Source: an uncultured Tateyamaria sp.
GTDB taxonomy: Bacteria; Pseudomonadota; Alphaproteobacteria; Rhodobacterales; Rhodobacteraceae
NCBI GenBank assembly: GCA_947501275.1
Contig: CANMVD010000001.1
Location: forward strand, 1,054,001-1,118,000
Length of the DNA: 64,000 nt
Direction: 5' to 3'
Under the pieces are notes generated by a model. It searched no databases. It saw only the letters and a list, made by a program, of their open reading frames with translations, and was not told where the DNA came from. The position numbers and the translations under genes were made by a program. Each line of letters opens with the position of its first letter. Within the stretch, counting starts at the first letter, position 1. Positions 33,193 through 42,212 of the stretch are shown piece by piece.

Positions 33193-34185
33193 TTAGAGGA
33201 AGCCCAGCTGCTTCATCAGGTCGCCAATAACGGTTTCCTGCTCTTCGAGGAACGACTGGAAATCTGAGCCGGGGTTGTGGATGTTGACCCAACCGTTGCG
33301 CGCGCGCACGGCTTCCCATTCGGGTGTGTCATACATCTTGGCAATCGCGTCCTGATAGGCTGCCAGTTTGTCTTCTGGAAGGCCAGGGGCCGCAAAGAAG
33401 CCACGCCAGTTGACGAAGGTCGTGTCATTGCCTTGCTCAACCATGGTGGGGGCTTCTGCATAGCTGTCGACACGTTCGGGTGCTGTAACGCCGATGATGC
33501 GAACTTCGCCCGCTTTGGCCAGTTCGATGGCTTCGGAGAAGCCGGTGGACACGGCCTGCACTTCGCCGGACAGAAGGCCTGCCATGGTCGCGCCGCCACC
33601 GTCGTAGGGGACGTACTTCATCGCAACCGGATCAGCACCTGCAGCTTGGAACACCATGGCTGCAACCAAGTGGTCCATGCCGCCGGGTACCGAACCGCCG
33701 CCAATGGCAACACCGTTTGGATCTGCGTTGAACGCCTCGATCAGACTGTTGAGGTCAGCCGGGCCACCCTCGGCTGGGACAACCAGTGCGGCGTAGTCAC
33801 CAATGGTGCCCGCAACCAGTGTCAGGTCCCGGAAATTCTGTGGGAAAACACCTGTAAGCGAGCGGATCACGATGGGCGTCGAGTTGACCATCAGAGTGCC
33901 GTGGTTGCTGTCTGCGTTTTCGATCAAGTAGCCGATGGCTTTGCCGCCGCCGCCGCCGGACATGTTTTCATAGGATGCGCTCCCGACAAGACCCGCGCCT
34001 GTGAGAGCTTCGCCCGTGCCGCGTGCTGTACCGTCCCAACCGCCGCCAGCGCCGCCGGGGATCAAAAAGTGGATGCTGTCCACAACCTGATGGCCGTCCG
34101 CAAATGCGGGGGCGCTGAGGCCTGTGACGGCCATGGCCGTTGCTGCCGCCATCACAGTGCGGCGTGTGAAAGTCTTGAATGTCAT
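33193..34185 (-). CDS. tctC: Tripartite tricarboxylate transporter, substrate-binding protein
   Basis: 330-residue periplasmic receptor. A Tat-like signal peptide (TRRTVMAAATAMAVTGLSAPAFA) precedes the mature protein. The Bug/TctC fold signatures are visible: SIHFLIPGGAGGGWDGTARGTGEAL at the N-terminus and the YVPYDGGGATMAGLLSGEVQAVSTGF segment. It would bind the substrate for TctBA. Located 84 bp after the rraA-like gene, on the same strand. The substrate may be a branched tricarboxylate, judged from the neighbouring genes only. Confidence 0.93.
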   Translation of the reverse strand: MTFKTFTRRTVMAAATAMAVTGLSAPAFADGHQVVDSIHFLIPGGAGGGWDGTARGTGEALTGAGLVGSASYENMSGGGGGKAIGYLIENADSNHGTLMVNSTPIVIRSLTGVFPQNFRDLTLVAGTIGDYAALVVPAEGGPADLNSLIEAFNADPNGVAIGGGSVPGGMDHLVAAMVFQAAGADPVAMKYVPYDGGGATMAGLLSGEVQAVSTGFSEAIELAKAGEVRIIGVTAPERVDSYAEAPTMVEQGNDTTFVNWRGFFAAPGLPEDKLAAYQDAIAKMYDTPEWEAVRARNGWVNIHNPGSDFQSFLEEQETVIGDLMKQLGFL

Positions 34186-34269
34186 GTGGTTCCTCCCTGA
34201 ATGACAGTCTTGCGTATGTGTGTGAGTTGCGTGTTGCCCCCGACCTTTGCATCCCCCCTTGTTGTGGTT

Positions 34270-34782
34270 TTACCCGGGAGGTGTTGCAAAGAGCGGTGTG
34301 TCGCTGACAAGCACCCCATCCGGGTCACCATAGATACATTTTCCGCTATCAAACAAGACATTGCCGAAGGCGACAGGCACATCGAGCGCCCCAATCCCGC
34401 GTTTCGCGCTGCGCACGGGGCTGACACCGAGTGCCTTGATACAAATGTCGATGTCCCTCAGGGCCTCGATATCGCGGACGGGCCCATTGATCACGATCCC
34501 GGCCCAGCCGTTAGCGTATAAACGAGCCGCCTGGATGTCTCCCAGCAAGGCGGTGCGCATGGAACCGCCCCCGTCGATGACGATGATACCGCCTTCGCCC
34601 GGTGTGCCAAACAGTGCCTCTTGCATCAGCTTGGTATCTTCCATCGTCACACAGGTACGGATCCGACCAGCAAAGCTGGTGCGCTTGCCATAGTCCAGAA
34701 ACGGTAGGGTCACGTGCTGGACTGCGTCTTGATTTGCGTCGTTCAGATCGCAGATGGGAGCAAAAGCGAGCGTGTTTTTCAT
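34270..34782 (-). CDS. RraA-like protein (possible HMG/CHA-type aldolase)
   Basis: 170 residues of the RraA/4-hydroxy-4-methyl-2-oxoglutarate aldolase fold. The substrate and metal site region reads IVIDGGGSMRTALLGDIQAARLYANGWAGIVINGPVRDIEAL, with the Arg-Asp of VRD retained as in aldolase members, whereas Escherichia coli RraA lacks it. The RSAKRGIGALDVPVAFG stretch is also aldolase-like. Because it is coupled (ATGA) to prpF and lies with acnD and tct genes, a role in carbon-carbon cleavage or decarboxylation of a branched oxo acid is more likely than RNase E control. Confidence 0.8.
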   Translation of the reverse strand: MKNTLAFAPICDLNDANQDAVQHVTLPFLDYGKRTSFAGRIRTCVTMEDTKLMQEALFGTPGEGGIIVIDGGGSMRTALLGDIQAARLYANGWAGIVINGPVRDIEALRDIDICIKALGVSPVRSAKRGIGALDVPVAFGNVLFDSGKCIYGDPDGVLVSDTPLFATPPG

Positions 34783-35936
34783 TGTGTCACCTTGGCTTGG
34801 AGCAGGCCGGCGGGGATCAGCACGTTACCCTCCATCAGGCGGCGTTGCGTGCGGAACGTGGTCGCTGAGCGTGCGTGGTAGGTCCCGTTTTTTGTACTGA
34901 CATTGGCGTCGACTGGCAGCACGCCAGAGGGATTGCCGATGCGCAATGAGCCTTGTGACTTGGCTGTTTGCGCCACAACAGAGCCGGGGATTTTGGCGCC
35001 TACGGCGATGCACATCGCCCCAGTCAATGTCACGGCGCGGTGAAAATTACCCATAGATATCATGCGGATATTGATGTCGTGGCTGCTCGTATCATAGCTG
35101 CGCCCGTCCAGCGCGGTGAAGGGTGCGGGTGCGCCGACGATGGCGATTTTGGGGTTTGAAGCCTTGGCCTGTTCCGGCGTTGCGGCCATGCCCATCGCGA
35201 CAGCTGCGTGCTTGCGCACTTTGTCCAACTGCGCCATCAGATCCGTGTTTGCGTCAAGCGTCGCGGGATTTTCTGTGGCGGTCAGTCCAAACGCTTCGGC
35301 GTGCACAAATGCAACCGGGTTCGCAGCGTCGATCATCGAAACTTCGACGGTACCGACATCAGGGACATGCAGTGTATCGCGGGCGTGCCCCGTGGGTAGC
35401 AACGTGCCCGTGATTGCGCCCCCGGGGTCAAGAAAGTCGAGCCGGACTTGCGCGCCGGTCTGTGTCACGCCGGGGATTTCGAAATCACCGTCTTCCACCG
35501 GAACACCATCCTGCACAGCAAAGTCCGAGACATAGATTTGCCCGGTATTAGTGTTGTGGATGCGCAGTTTGGTGCGCCCTTCGGTCGCGCTCACAAGCCC
35601 CTCTTCAACCGCAAAAGGCCCCACGGCAGAGGACATGTTTCCGCAGGCAGAGCCGTAATCGGCCAAGGCCTCATTCACTGCGATTTGTACGAACGTGTAA
35701 TCAACGTCAGCATCGGGGTGGGTTGGTGCCTCGACGATCACAACCTTGGACACCGAAGACAATCCACCTCCCATACCGTCCAATTGCCGCCCATAGCGAT
35801 CCGGGCTGCCCATCACATGCAGAAAGATTCGGTTCCGAATGGCTGGGTCTGCAGGCAGATCGGCCCCGTTGAACACCACGGCCTTGGAGGTGCCGCCGCG
35901 ATAAAAGGCAGCGCGGATGCGGGCAGGGCGGGTCAT
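34779..35936 (-). CDS. prpF: PrpF-family isomerase (2-methylaconitate/methylitaconate type)
   Basis: 385-residue protein with two related domains of the DapF-like fold. The start TRPARIRAAFYRGGTSKAVVF, the SPDRYGRQLDGMGGGLSSVSKV segment, the YGSACGNMSSAVGPFAVEEG region with one conserved Cys, and GNFHRAVTLTGAMCIAVGAKIPG are characteristic. In the methylcitrate cycle PrpF isomerises trans- to cis-2-methylaconitate alongside AcnD; a relative makes dimethylmaleate from methylitaconate in nicotinate fermentation. Overlaps acnD and the rraA-like gene by ATGA at each side. Confidence 0.9.
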   Translation of the reverse strand: MTRPARIRAAFYRGGTSKAVVFNGADLPADPAIRNRIFLHVMGSPDRYGRQLDGMGGGLSSVSKVVIVEAPTHPDADVDYTFVQIAVNEALADYGSACGNMSSAVGPFAVEEGLVSATEGRTKLRIHNTNTGQIYVSDFAVQDGVPVEDGDFEIPGVTQTGAQVRLDFLDPGGAITGTLLPTGHARDTLHVPDVGTVEVSMIDAANPVAFVHAEAFGLTATENPATLDANTDLMAQLDKVRKHAAVAMGMAATPEQAKASNPKIAIVGAPAPFTALDGRSYDTSSHDINIRMISMGNFHRAVTLTGAMCIAVGAKIPGSVVAQTAKSQGSLRIGNPSGVLPVDANVSTKNGTYHARSATTFRTQRRLMEGNVLIPAGLLQAKVTQ

Positions 35937-38515
35937 GCCGAGGCCCTCAGGAAGCTTCGGAAGGCACGTGGCAGCAGCCCGCCTTCCGCAAAAGTCGTGC
36001 GTTCCGTGTCGTTATAAAGCCGTAGCTCCAACCGGGTCGTGTCAGTGCGCCCATCCGCGCGGTGGATGGTCAGGGTCGCCGATGTGAGATCACCGGCGAG
36101 TGTGATATCGTAGGTTTCGCTACCGTCTAACCCAAGCGTTAGCCGTGTTACCCCGTTCGGGAAGCACAACGGTGCTATGCCCATGTTAACGAGGTTGGAG
36201 CGGTGGATGCGTTCGAAACTTTCGGCGATCACCGCGCGCACGCCTGCCAGCCACGGGGCCTTGGCCGCCGTGTCACGCGATGATCCGCAGCCGTATTCTT
36301 TGCCTCCGATCACAACCAGCGACTGTTTGCGGCTTTGATAGATCTGGATGGCATCAAAGATGCTGGTCACAGTGCCTTCGGGCATGACCTTGGTCCATGA
36401 TCCTTCGTGTTCCGGCGTCATTTCGTTGCGCAGACGGTAGTTGGCAAAGGTCGAACGGATCACGACGTCTGAATTGCCCCTGCGCGTGCCGAACGAGTTG
36501 AAGTCACGCGGGGCGACGCCGTGGGACGTTAGGAACTTTCCGGCCTCTGCCTCGGGCGTGATCGTGCCGGAGGGCGAGATGTGGTCGGTCGTGACCGAGT
36601 CCCCAAGGATCACCAAAGGCCGGAGGTTTTTGAGTGGGTTCAGACCATCAGATGTTGGGGTGATCGACTTCACAAAAGGTGGAAAACTGACATAGGTCGA
36701 GGGCGCCCAGTTATAGGCGCCTGTACTGGTTTCGAGCGCATTCCAGTGGTCGTTCACGTTGGCGATTTCGCCGTAGTTGCGTTGGAAACTGTTGGCCGTG
36801 ACATGGGCGTTGATGATTGCGGTCACCTCGTCCTCGGCCGGCCAGAGATCATCAAGCATGACCGGCGTGCCGTGTTGGTCGTGCCCCAGTGGTTCGGTGG
36901 TGATGTCGCGCAGGATCGTGCCCATCAATGCGTAGGCGATGACCAGCGGCGGACTGGCGATCATATTGCGTGAGGCCAGCGGGTGGATCCGGCCTGCAAA
37001 GTTGCGATTGCCTGACACGACGGCCACGCCTTTTACGTCATGGGCGCGGATCGTGTCCTCGTGTGCGGGGTGGAGGGGGCCGGACATTCCATTGCAGGTG
37101 GAGCAGGAAAAGGCCGCGACCTCGAACCCCAACTGGTCAAGTGCGCCTTGCAAACCGCTGTCCGCAAGATAGCTCGCCACAACCCGCGATCCGGGTGCAA
37201 GCGAGGTTTTCACATGGGGTTTGACGGTGAGGCCCTTGGCGACCGCCCTTTGTGCGACCAGTCCCGCCAGCACCATGTTGCGTGGATTGGCGGTGTTGGT
37301 GCAACTGGTCACCGCGGCAATGATCACGTCGCCGTCGCCTATGTCGTGGTCTTCGCCTTCGACTTGCACGCGGCGGGCGGTTTTAACCTCGTCTTTGAGG
37401 GCGAGAGTGCCCGTGGCCGACACAAGGTCGATGCGCTGTTCCGGTCGTGAGGGGCCAGAAACCGAACGTCCGATCTTGCTGAGATCCAATTCGATCACGG
37501 CGTCATAGTCGGCGTCCGCTGCATCCTGATCGAGCCACATCTGTTGCGTTTTGCAATAGGCTTCGGTGCGATGGGCGTGATCGTCGCCGCGCCCTGTTTC
37601 GCGCAGATACCGCAATGTATTGTCATCGACGGGGCAGAACACGACCGTGCTGCCGTATTCAGGGGCCATATTGGCGATGGTCGCGCGGTCGGCGACGGAC
37701 AGGTGGCGGTAGCTGGGACCGAACAGCTCGACGAACTTGTCCACGACTCCGTGGGCGCGCAGGGTTTCTGCAATGACCAGCGCGATGTCGGTGGCGGTGA
37801 TCGCATGGGACGGCGTGCCGGTGATGCGGAGGCCGACAACTTCGGGGACGTTGAGGGCAGAGGCTTCGCCAAACAGCAGCGCCTCGGCCTCGAGTCCGCC
37901 GATGCCCCATCCAAGGATGCCAAGGGCGTTGATCATGGTTGTGTGACTGTCCGTGCCAAGACAGGTGTCTGGAACCAGCAACTGCGTATCGTGTGTGTCA
38001 GGCAAGACAGATTTGCCGAGGTATTCGAGGTTCACCTGATGGCAAATTCCCCCGCCCGGGGGGATCACGCGCAGGTTGGCAAAGCGGGTTTCACAGGCCT
38101 TGAGGAAGGCAAATCGCTCGCGATTTACCTCGAACTCGCGGTCCATGTTTTGGGCAAGGGCCAAGCGTTCCGCCCAGTGATTGATCGTCATGGAGTGGTC
38201 GATGACCAGATCGACAGGCAGGCTCATGTCGACGAGGGCAGGGTCACCGCCATGCGCGCCCAGCACATCCCGCATGGCCATCATGTCCACCAGCGCCGGG
38301 ATGCCGAGCATGTCATGCAGCAAAAGGCGTGCCGGACGAAAGGGGACAGCGGCGCCTGCGCGGTCATAGACGGTTTGCGCGGCGTTGGGGTCATTTCGGC
38401 CCGCATTCTCGGCCAGAACGCGCAAAGCAAAGGGCAGTTTCGAGACATCGCCCTTGATCAGTGCGCGATAGTCAAAGCCCTTGTAACCAGTCTCGCCAAT
38501 GTTGATCTGTGCCAT
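35933..38515 (-). CDS. acnD: AcnD-like Fe-S dehydratase (aconitase superfamily)
   Basis: 860 residues from ATG 38515 (MAQINIGETGYKGFDYRALI), the AcnD/2-methylisocitrate dehydratase type. The [4Fe-4S] Cys ligands are in VTSCTNTANP and CSTCNGMSGPLHP. Other motifs: PDTCLGTDSHTTMINALGILGWGIGGLEAEA, LGDSVTTDHISPSGTI, and KEYGCGSSRDTAAKAPWLAGVRAVIAESFERIHRSNLVNMGIAPL. It is transcribed first in the group acnD-prpF-rraA-like-tctCBA, divergent from the IclR gene. No prpC (methylcitrate synthase) lies in the window. Confidence 0.9.
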   Translation of the reverse strand: MAQINIGETGYKGFDYRALIKGDVSKLPFALRVLAENAGRNDPNAAQTVYDRAGAAVPFRPARLLLHDMLGIPALVDMMAMRDVLGAHGGDPALVDMSLPVDLVIDHSMTINHWAERLALAQNMDREFEVNRERFAFLKACETRFANLRVIPPGGGICHQVNLEYLGKSVLPDTHDTQLLVPDTCLGTDSHTTMINALGILGWGIGGLEAEALLFGEASALNVPEVVGLRITGTPSHAITATDIALVIAETLRAHGVVDKFVELFGPSYRHLSVADRATIANMAPEYGSTVVFCPVDDNTLRYLRETGRGDDHAHRTEAYCKTQQMWLDQDAADADYDAVIELDLSKIGRSVSGPSRPEQRIDLVSATGTLALKDEVKTARRVQVEGEDHDIGDGDVIIAAVTSCTNTANPRNMVLAGLVAQRAVAKGLTVKPHVKTSLAPGSRVVASYLADSGLQGALDQLGFEVAAFSCSTCNGMSGPLHPAHEDTIRAHDVKGVAVVSGNRNFAGRIHPLASRNMIASPPLVIAYALMGTILRDITTEPLGHDQHGTPVMLDDLWPAEDEVTAIINAHVTANSFQRNYGEIANVNDHWNALETSTGAYNWAPSTYVSFPPFVKSITPTSDGLNPLKNLRPLVILGDSVTTDHISPSGTITPEAEAGKFLTSHGVAPRDFNSFGTRRGNSDVVIRSTFANYRLRNEMTPEHEGSWTKVMPEGTVTSIFDAIQIYQSRKQSLVVIGGKEYGCGSSRDTAAKAPWLAGVRAVIAESFERIHRSNLVNMGIAPLCFPNGVTRLTLGLDGSETYDITLAGDLTSATLTIHRADGRTDTTRLELRLYNDTERTTFAEGGLLPRAFRSFLRASA

Positions 38516-38566
38516 GTTCGCCGTCCTCGTGATTGGCTCTGAGGTAGACAAAACATTCTGGTCTTG

Positions 38567-38576
38567 GCAACGTTGC
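38567..38576. promoter_or_regulatory. Possible IclR-type operator in the acnD-iclR intergenic
   Basis: GCAACGTTGC is a perfect 10-bp palindrome in the 92-bp divergent gap. A related GCGAAACGTTGTG occurs at about 39294-39306, upstream of the lyase gene at 39371. The shared core is AACGTTG. Weak evidence: short and only two sites. Confidence 0.35.
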
Positions 38577-38607
38577 GCAGGGGTCGTTTCGTCAGGGAGA
38601 ACAGACT

Positions 38608-39276
38608 ATGCCTGCAACCCGCACGGAATCGGTTGAACGTGCCATGTCAATTTTGCTGGCCTTTTCCTCGCAGAACACGACGCTTTCACTGGCTGAACTG
38701 GCGCGCGAGACCGGGTTACACAAAAGTACGATTTTGCGGCTGATCAACTCGCTTCAGATTTACGGCTTTATCAACAAGGGGCAGGACGGGCGGTATCGTG
38801 TCGGGGCCAGTGTCTGGCGCTTAGGCCTGATTTTCCGGCAGGAGTTTGCATCGCGTGAGAATGTGACCCCTGCCTTGCGAGAGCTTGTCGCGGCGACCGG
38901 GGAAACGGCGTCGTTTTATGTAAAGGCGGGGATGGAGCGCGTGTGTCTATACCGTGAAAACTCGCCCAACCTTGTACGTTTTCATGTGGAAGAGGGGATG
39001 CGATTGCGTCTGTCCACGGGGGCGTCAGGATTGGTGTTGCGGCATTTCTCGGGCGAGGCAGTCCCGGATGTGAGAGTGTTCAATGCCAATGGCACGGCCC
39101 ATTCCGTGGGAGAGACCAATCCCAACATTTCGTCAGTGGCGACACCTGTATTTGCCGCGCATGGTGAATTGACGGGGGCCTTGGCGGTGTCAGGCTTGAT
39201 CAGCCGTTTTGATGATGCGGCACGCGCGGCTGTTGTGCCACTGCTGGAACGGTTGGCGAAGTCGCTGGCCGTGTGA
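38608..39276 (+). CDS. IclR-family transcriptional regulator
   Basis: 222 residues. The winged-helix domain (1-70) has SVERAMSILLAFSSQNTTLSLAELARETGLHKSTILRLINSL, with the recognition helix at about 35-45, followed by the effector-binding domain (75-220; GETASFYVKAGMERVCLYREN, VGETNPNISSVATPVFAAHGELTGALAVSGLISRF). Such regulators usually respond to a pathway metabolite. It is divergent from the acnD operon and upstream of the lyase gene on its own strand, so it probably controls both. Confidence 0.92.
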   Translation: MPATRTESVERAMSILLAFSSQNTTLSLAELARETGLHKSTILRLINSLQIYGFINKGQDGRYRVGASVWRLGLIFRQEFASRENVTPALRELVAATGETASFYVKAGMERVCLYRENSPNLVRFHVEEGMRLRLSTGASGLVLRHFSGEAVPDVRVFNANGTAHSVGETNPNISSVATPVFAAHGELTGALAVSGLISRFDDAARAAVVPLLERLAKSLAV

Positions 39277-39370
39277 TCTGCCGTTCTGTTGTGCGAAACG
39301 TTGTGTCGGGGCCGTTGATCGGACTTTGCATAGGTTCTAGAGCACGACCAAACATAGATAGGGACCGCAC

Positions 39371-40249
39371 ATGCTGAGCCACGAGATCAACCGTACCTTC
39401 CGCGACAGGCTGAACCAAGGCGGTGCCATCCTGATGCCGGGAGCAGCGAATGCGCTGGCGGCGCGGGTGATTGCGGATTTGGGGTTTGAGGCGATTTACC
39501 TGTCTGGCGCAGGGCTAACGAACACGTATTTGGGGATGCCAGACCTTGGCTTTGTTTCTCTGCCGGAGATTGCGCAGCACACTTCGACCATCCGCAACAC
39601 AACTGATCTGCCGATTGTGGTGGATGCCGACACGGGCTTTGGCAATGCGCTGAACGTGCATCATACGGTGCGCACATTAGAGCGGGCCGGGGCAAGTGCG
39701 ATCCAACTGGAGGATCAAGTGAACCCCAAGCGGTGCGGGCATTTTTCCGGCAAGGATGTTGTCGATCTGAACGAGGCGCGCAGTCGCATCAAGGCGGCAG
39801 TAGATGCCCGGCAGGATCCGAATCTTTTGATTGTGGCGCGCACCGATGCCCGCGCGACCCGTGGCTTTAACGAAGCGATTGATCGAGCGGCGGCCTTTGT
39901 TGAGGATGGTGCTGACGTCACTTTTGTCGAGGCTCCGGAAAGTATGGAGGAGATCCGTGATATTCCGACCCGCTTGAAGGGAACGCCCCAATTGGTGAAT
40001 TTGGTCGTCGGTGGCAAGACCCCGATCATGGATTTGGATGAGTTGGATCAGATGGGCTTTGGCCTTGTCCTTTATGCCAACGTCGCTTTGCAGGGTGCGT
40101 TGCTGGGCATGCAAAAGGCGCTGTCGCAGTTGAAAACCGATCAGCGTTTGGACGAGGATGGTCCCGTGGCCAGCTTTAAGGTGCGACAGGCCACGGTGGA
40201 AAAGGACAAATGGGACGCGCTTGAAGCGCGCTATGCCGACAAGGGTTAG
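39371..40249 (+). CDS. PEP mutase/isocitrate-lyase-family lyase (methylisocitrate or dimethylmalate type)
   Basis: 292 residues of the isocitrate lyase/PEP phosphomutase superfamily. It carries the [44 protein letters not shown] segment with the Mg-binding Asp pair and the catalytic Cys loop KRCGH, as in methylisocitrate lyase and 2,3-dimethylmalate lyase. The reaction would split a methyl-substituted C6-C7 acid into pyruvate plus succinate or propionate. Its position next to the acnD/prpF/tct genes and IclR fits. PrpB itself is usually with prpC, absent here. Convergent with the ABC ATPase gene, overlapping four bases. Confidence 0.85.
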   Translation: MLSHEINRTFRDRLNQGGAILMPGAANALAARVIADLGFEAIYLSGAGLTNTYLGMPDLGFVSLPEIAQHTSTIRNTTDLPIVVDADTGFGNALNVHHTVRTLERAGASAIQLEDQVNPKRCGHFSGKDVVDLNEARSRIKAAVDARQDPNLLIVARTDARATRGFNEAIDRAAAFVEDGADVTFVEAPESMEEIRDIPTRLKGTPQLVNLVVGGKTPIMDLDELDQMGFGLVLYANVALQGALLGMQKALSQLKTDQRLDEDGPVASFKVRQATVEKDKWDALEARYADKG

Positions 40250-41025
40250 ACCGTTCCGCCAAGGCTACCTTCGAGCGAGGCGAGTTCTTGGCCGCCTGCC
40301 ATCAGGTCCTGCAGTTCCTCAGGCGTGATTTCGCCCCGCATTGCGGTGCCGAGTGTTTTACCCCGGTTCAGGACGGTAAAGCGATCACCGACTGCCATCG
40401 CGTGGCGCACGTTGTGGGTAATAAACACCACCGCAATCCCGTCCTTGCGAACCTTGTCGATGGTGGCCAGCACGTTAGACGTTTGACGGACCCCAAGGGC
40501 CGAGGTCGGCTCATCCAGGATCAGCACCTTGGCCCCCAGATAGACAGCGCGGGAAATCGCCACGGTCTGCCGTTCACCGCCAGACAATGTGCCGACGGCC
40601 TGATCTGGACCACGCAGGTTGATGCCCATCTTGCGCATCTGCTCCATCGTGACACGATTCGCGAATTCGTGGTCGAAGAAGGGCAAGCCGGCGATCTTCT
40701 TGATCGGTTCATTGCCCATGAAGAAATTGCGGCTGACGGACATCAGCGGAATCATGGCGAGGTGCTGGTGCACCGTTGCGATCCCTGCGGCGATGGCGTC
40801 GCGCGGATCAGCAAAGTCGAGCGGTTTGCCCTCGAACACGATCTCGCCCGCTGTGGGTTTGTGGACACCCGACATGGTCTTGATGAACGTGGATTTCCCC
40901 GCGCCGTTGTCGCCCAGAAGGCAGTGGCATTCGCCGGGGTAAACGTTGACCGAAACGCCTGCCAGCGCGATGACGCTGCCAAAGTGTTTCTCGATGTTCT
41001 TCATCTCGATGATGGGCTGGGTCAT
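40246..41025 (-). CDS. Sugar/inositol ABC transporter, ATP-binding protein
   Basis: 259 residues, a single-domain ATPase as in the FrcA type rather than the double RbsA type. Walker [10 protein letters not shown] is at about residues 38-46, signature [12 protein letters not shown] near 140, Walker [13 protein letters not shown] near 160 and the H-loop [24 protein letters not shown]. Together with the permease (start/stop overlap by one base) and binding protein it forms an importer. Because it sits in the iol cluster, the likely substrate is inositol, though FrcABC-like fructose uptake cannot be excluded. Confidence 0.9.
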   Translation of the reverse strand: MTQPIIEMKNIEKHFGSVIALAGVSVNVYPGECHCLLGDNGAGKSTFIKTMSGVHKPTAGEIVFEGKPLDFADPRDAIAAGIATVHQHLAMIPLMSVSRNFFMGNEPIKKIAGLPFFDHEFANRVTMEQMRKMGINLRGPDQAVGTLSGGERQTVAISRAVYLGAKVLILDEPTSALGVRQTSNVLATIDKVRKDGIAVVFITHNVRHAMAVGDRFTVLNRGKTLGTAMRGEITPEELQDLMAGGQELASLEGSLGGTV

Positions 41026-42137
41026 CAGCGTTCTCCCGTGATGATGCGGCGGATGTAGGTGTTGAGGATCACCGCTGCGAGCAGGATGATGCCGAGGAAC
41101 ACCCGGAACAGAGACGATTCAACGCCCGCAAAGAACAGGCCTTGTTGCACGACCCCAAAGATCAGCGCGCCAAGTGCAGCCCCAAGGACTGAGCCATAGC
41201 CGCCGGTGAGGAGCGCCCCGCCGATGACCACCGCGATGATCGCCTCAAACTCCTTCAGCAGACCACGGTCGGCACCGGCAGATCCGAATTCCATCACCTG
41301 ACAGACTGCCAGAACTGTCGCGCAAAAGGCGGTGAACATGAACATCGTGATTTTGACGCGGTTGACTGGCACACCGGAGTTACGTGCGGCTTCGGCGTCT
41401 CCGCCCGAGGCGTAGATCCAGTTGCCAAAGCGTGTGCGTGTCAGGACAATGTGGCCGAAAATGACCAGAACGATGGCCCATATGATTAGCGTCGGGATGC
41501 CGTCTACGACCGGTTGGCCTTCGCGGGTGCCGCGTTGGAATGTTTCGATCACACCCATATCGCCAAGCCACTGGAAGAACCCGCGTCCTACTTTGCCTCC
41601 AAAGATTGCGCCCAGCCAGTCGCCTTCGGCTGCATCCCGGATGCCGCCAATGATGGTTTTGCTTTCGAGCGTTTGGGGGATGTAGATGGTAAAACCGCGC
41701 AGGATGAACAGGAAGGCAAGCGTCACGATAAAGCTGGGCAGCCCCGTGCGCACCACGATCCATCCGTTGAGCGCTCCCAGGGCGATACATATGGCAAAGG
41801 TGATGAGGATGGCGATCCACATCGGCCAAGCGAGGACAACGCCGAACACCGCCACCATCATGCCGGCAAAGCCGATCATGGAGCCGATGGAGAGGTCAAA
41901 TTCGCCTGTAATCATCAGCAGGCAGGCGCCTACCGCGATGATCATGAACTGGGCGGAAACGATGGACCAGTTCATCACGCCTTGTACGGCGAACATGCCG
42001 CTGTCCCATGCAAAAAGCGCGAATAGCGTGAACACCGCGACGGTGCCGACCATGCCGCCCAGTTCAGGCCGGATCAGGGCCCGCCTGAAGGATGAGATTT
42101 CTTTGACGCGTTCGTCTGTCGCTTGTTCGTTGGCCAT
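41025..42137 (-). CDS. Sugar/inositol ABC transporter, permease
   Basis: 370 residues with about 9-10 hydrophobic helices, in the branched-chain/ribose permease family. Typical segments are [51 protein letters not shown] and the C-terminal [42 protein letters not shown]. It has an extended cytoplasmic/periplasmic loop of about 60 residues in the middle ([20 protein letters not shown]...), which is longer than in RbsC and typical of FrcC. An intrinsic terminator separates it from the binding-protein gene. Confidence 0.9.
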   Translation of the reverse strand: MANEQATDERVKEISSFRRALIRPELGGMVGTVAVFTLFALFAWDSGMFAVQGVMNWSIVSAQFMIIAVGACLLMITGEFDLSIGSMIGFAGMMVAVFGVVLAWPMWIAILITFAICIALGALNGWIVVRTGLPSFIVTLAFLFILRGFTIYIPQTLESKTIIGGIRDAAEGDWLGAIFGGKVGRGFFQWLGDMGVIETFQRGTREGQPVVDGIPTLIIWAIVLVIFGHIVLTRTRFGNWIYASGGDAEAARNSGVPVNRVKITMFMFTAFCATVLAVCQVMEFGSAGADRGLLKEFEAIIAVVIGGALLTGGYGSVLGAALGALIFGVVQQGLFFAGVESSLFRVFLGIILLAAVILNTYIRRIITGER

Positions 42138-42165
42138 TGGTCTCTTGCGCTCCCCATTTAAGAGA

Positions 42166-42195
42166 CAAAAAGGGCGGCCTTTTTACGGGCCGCCC
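42166..42195 (-). terminator. Intercistronic intrinsic terminator after the binding-protein gene
   Basis: On the minus strand GGGCGGCC pairs perfectly with GGCCGCCC around an eight-base loop and is followed by TTTTTGTC. It lies between the binding protein (ends 42213) and the permease (starts 42137). Partial termination here would give excess binding protein over membrane components. Confidence 0.9.
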
Positions 42196-42212
42196 AAAGT
42201 TGGTTTTCGAGT

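Noticed and set aside
34270-34782. Calling this gene RNase E inhibitor RraA
   Set aside because: It keeps aldolase-type Arg-Asp residues and lies in a carboxylate catabolic operon, so the enzymatic role fits better.
37544-38542. 332-codon frame opposite acnD
   Set aside because: Shadow frame; acnD has full Fe-S motifs on the other strand.
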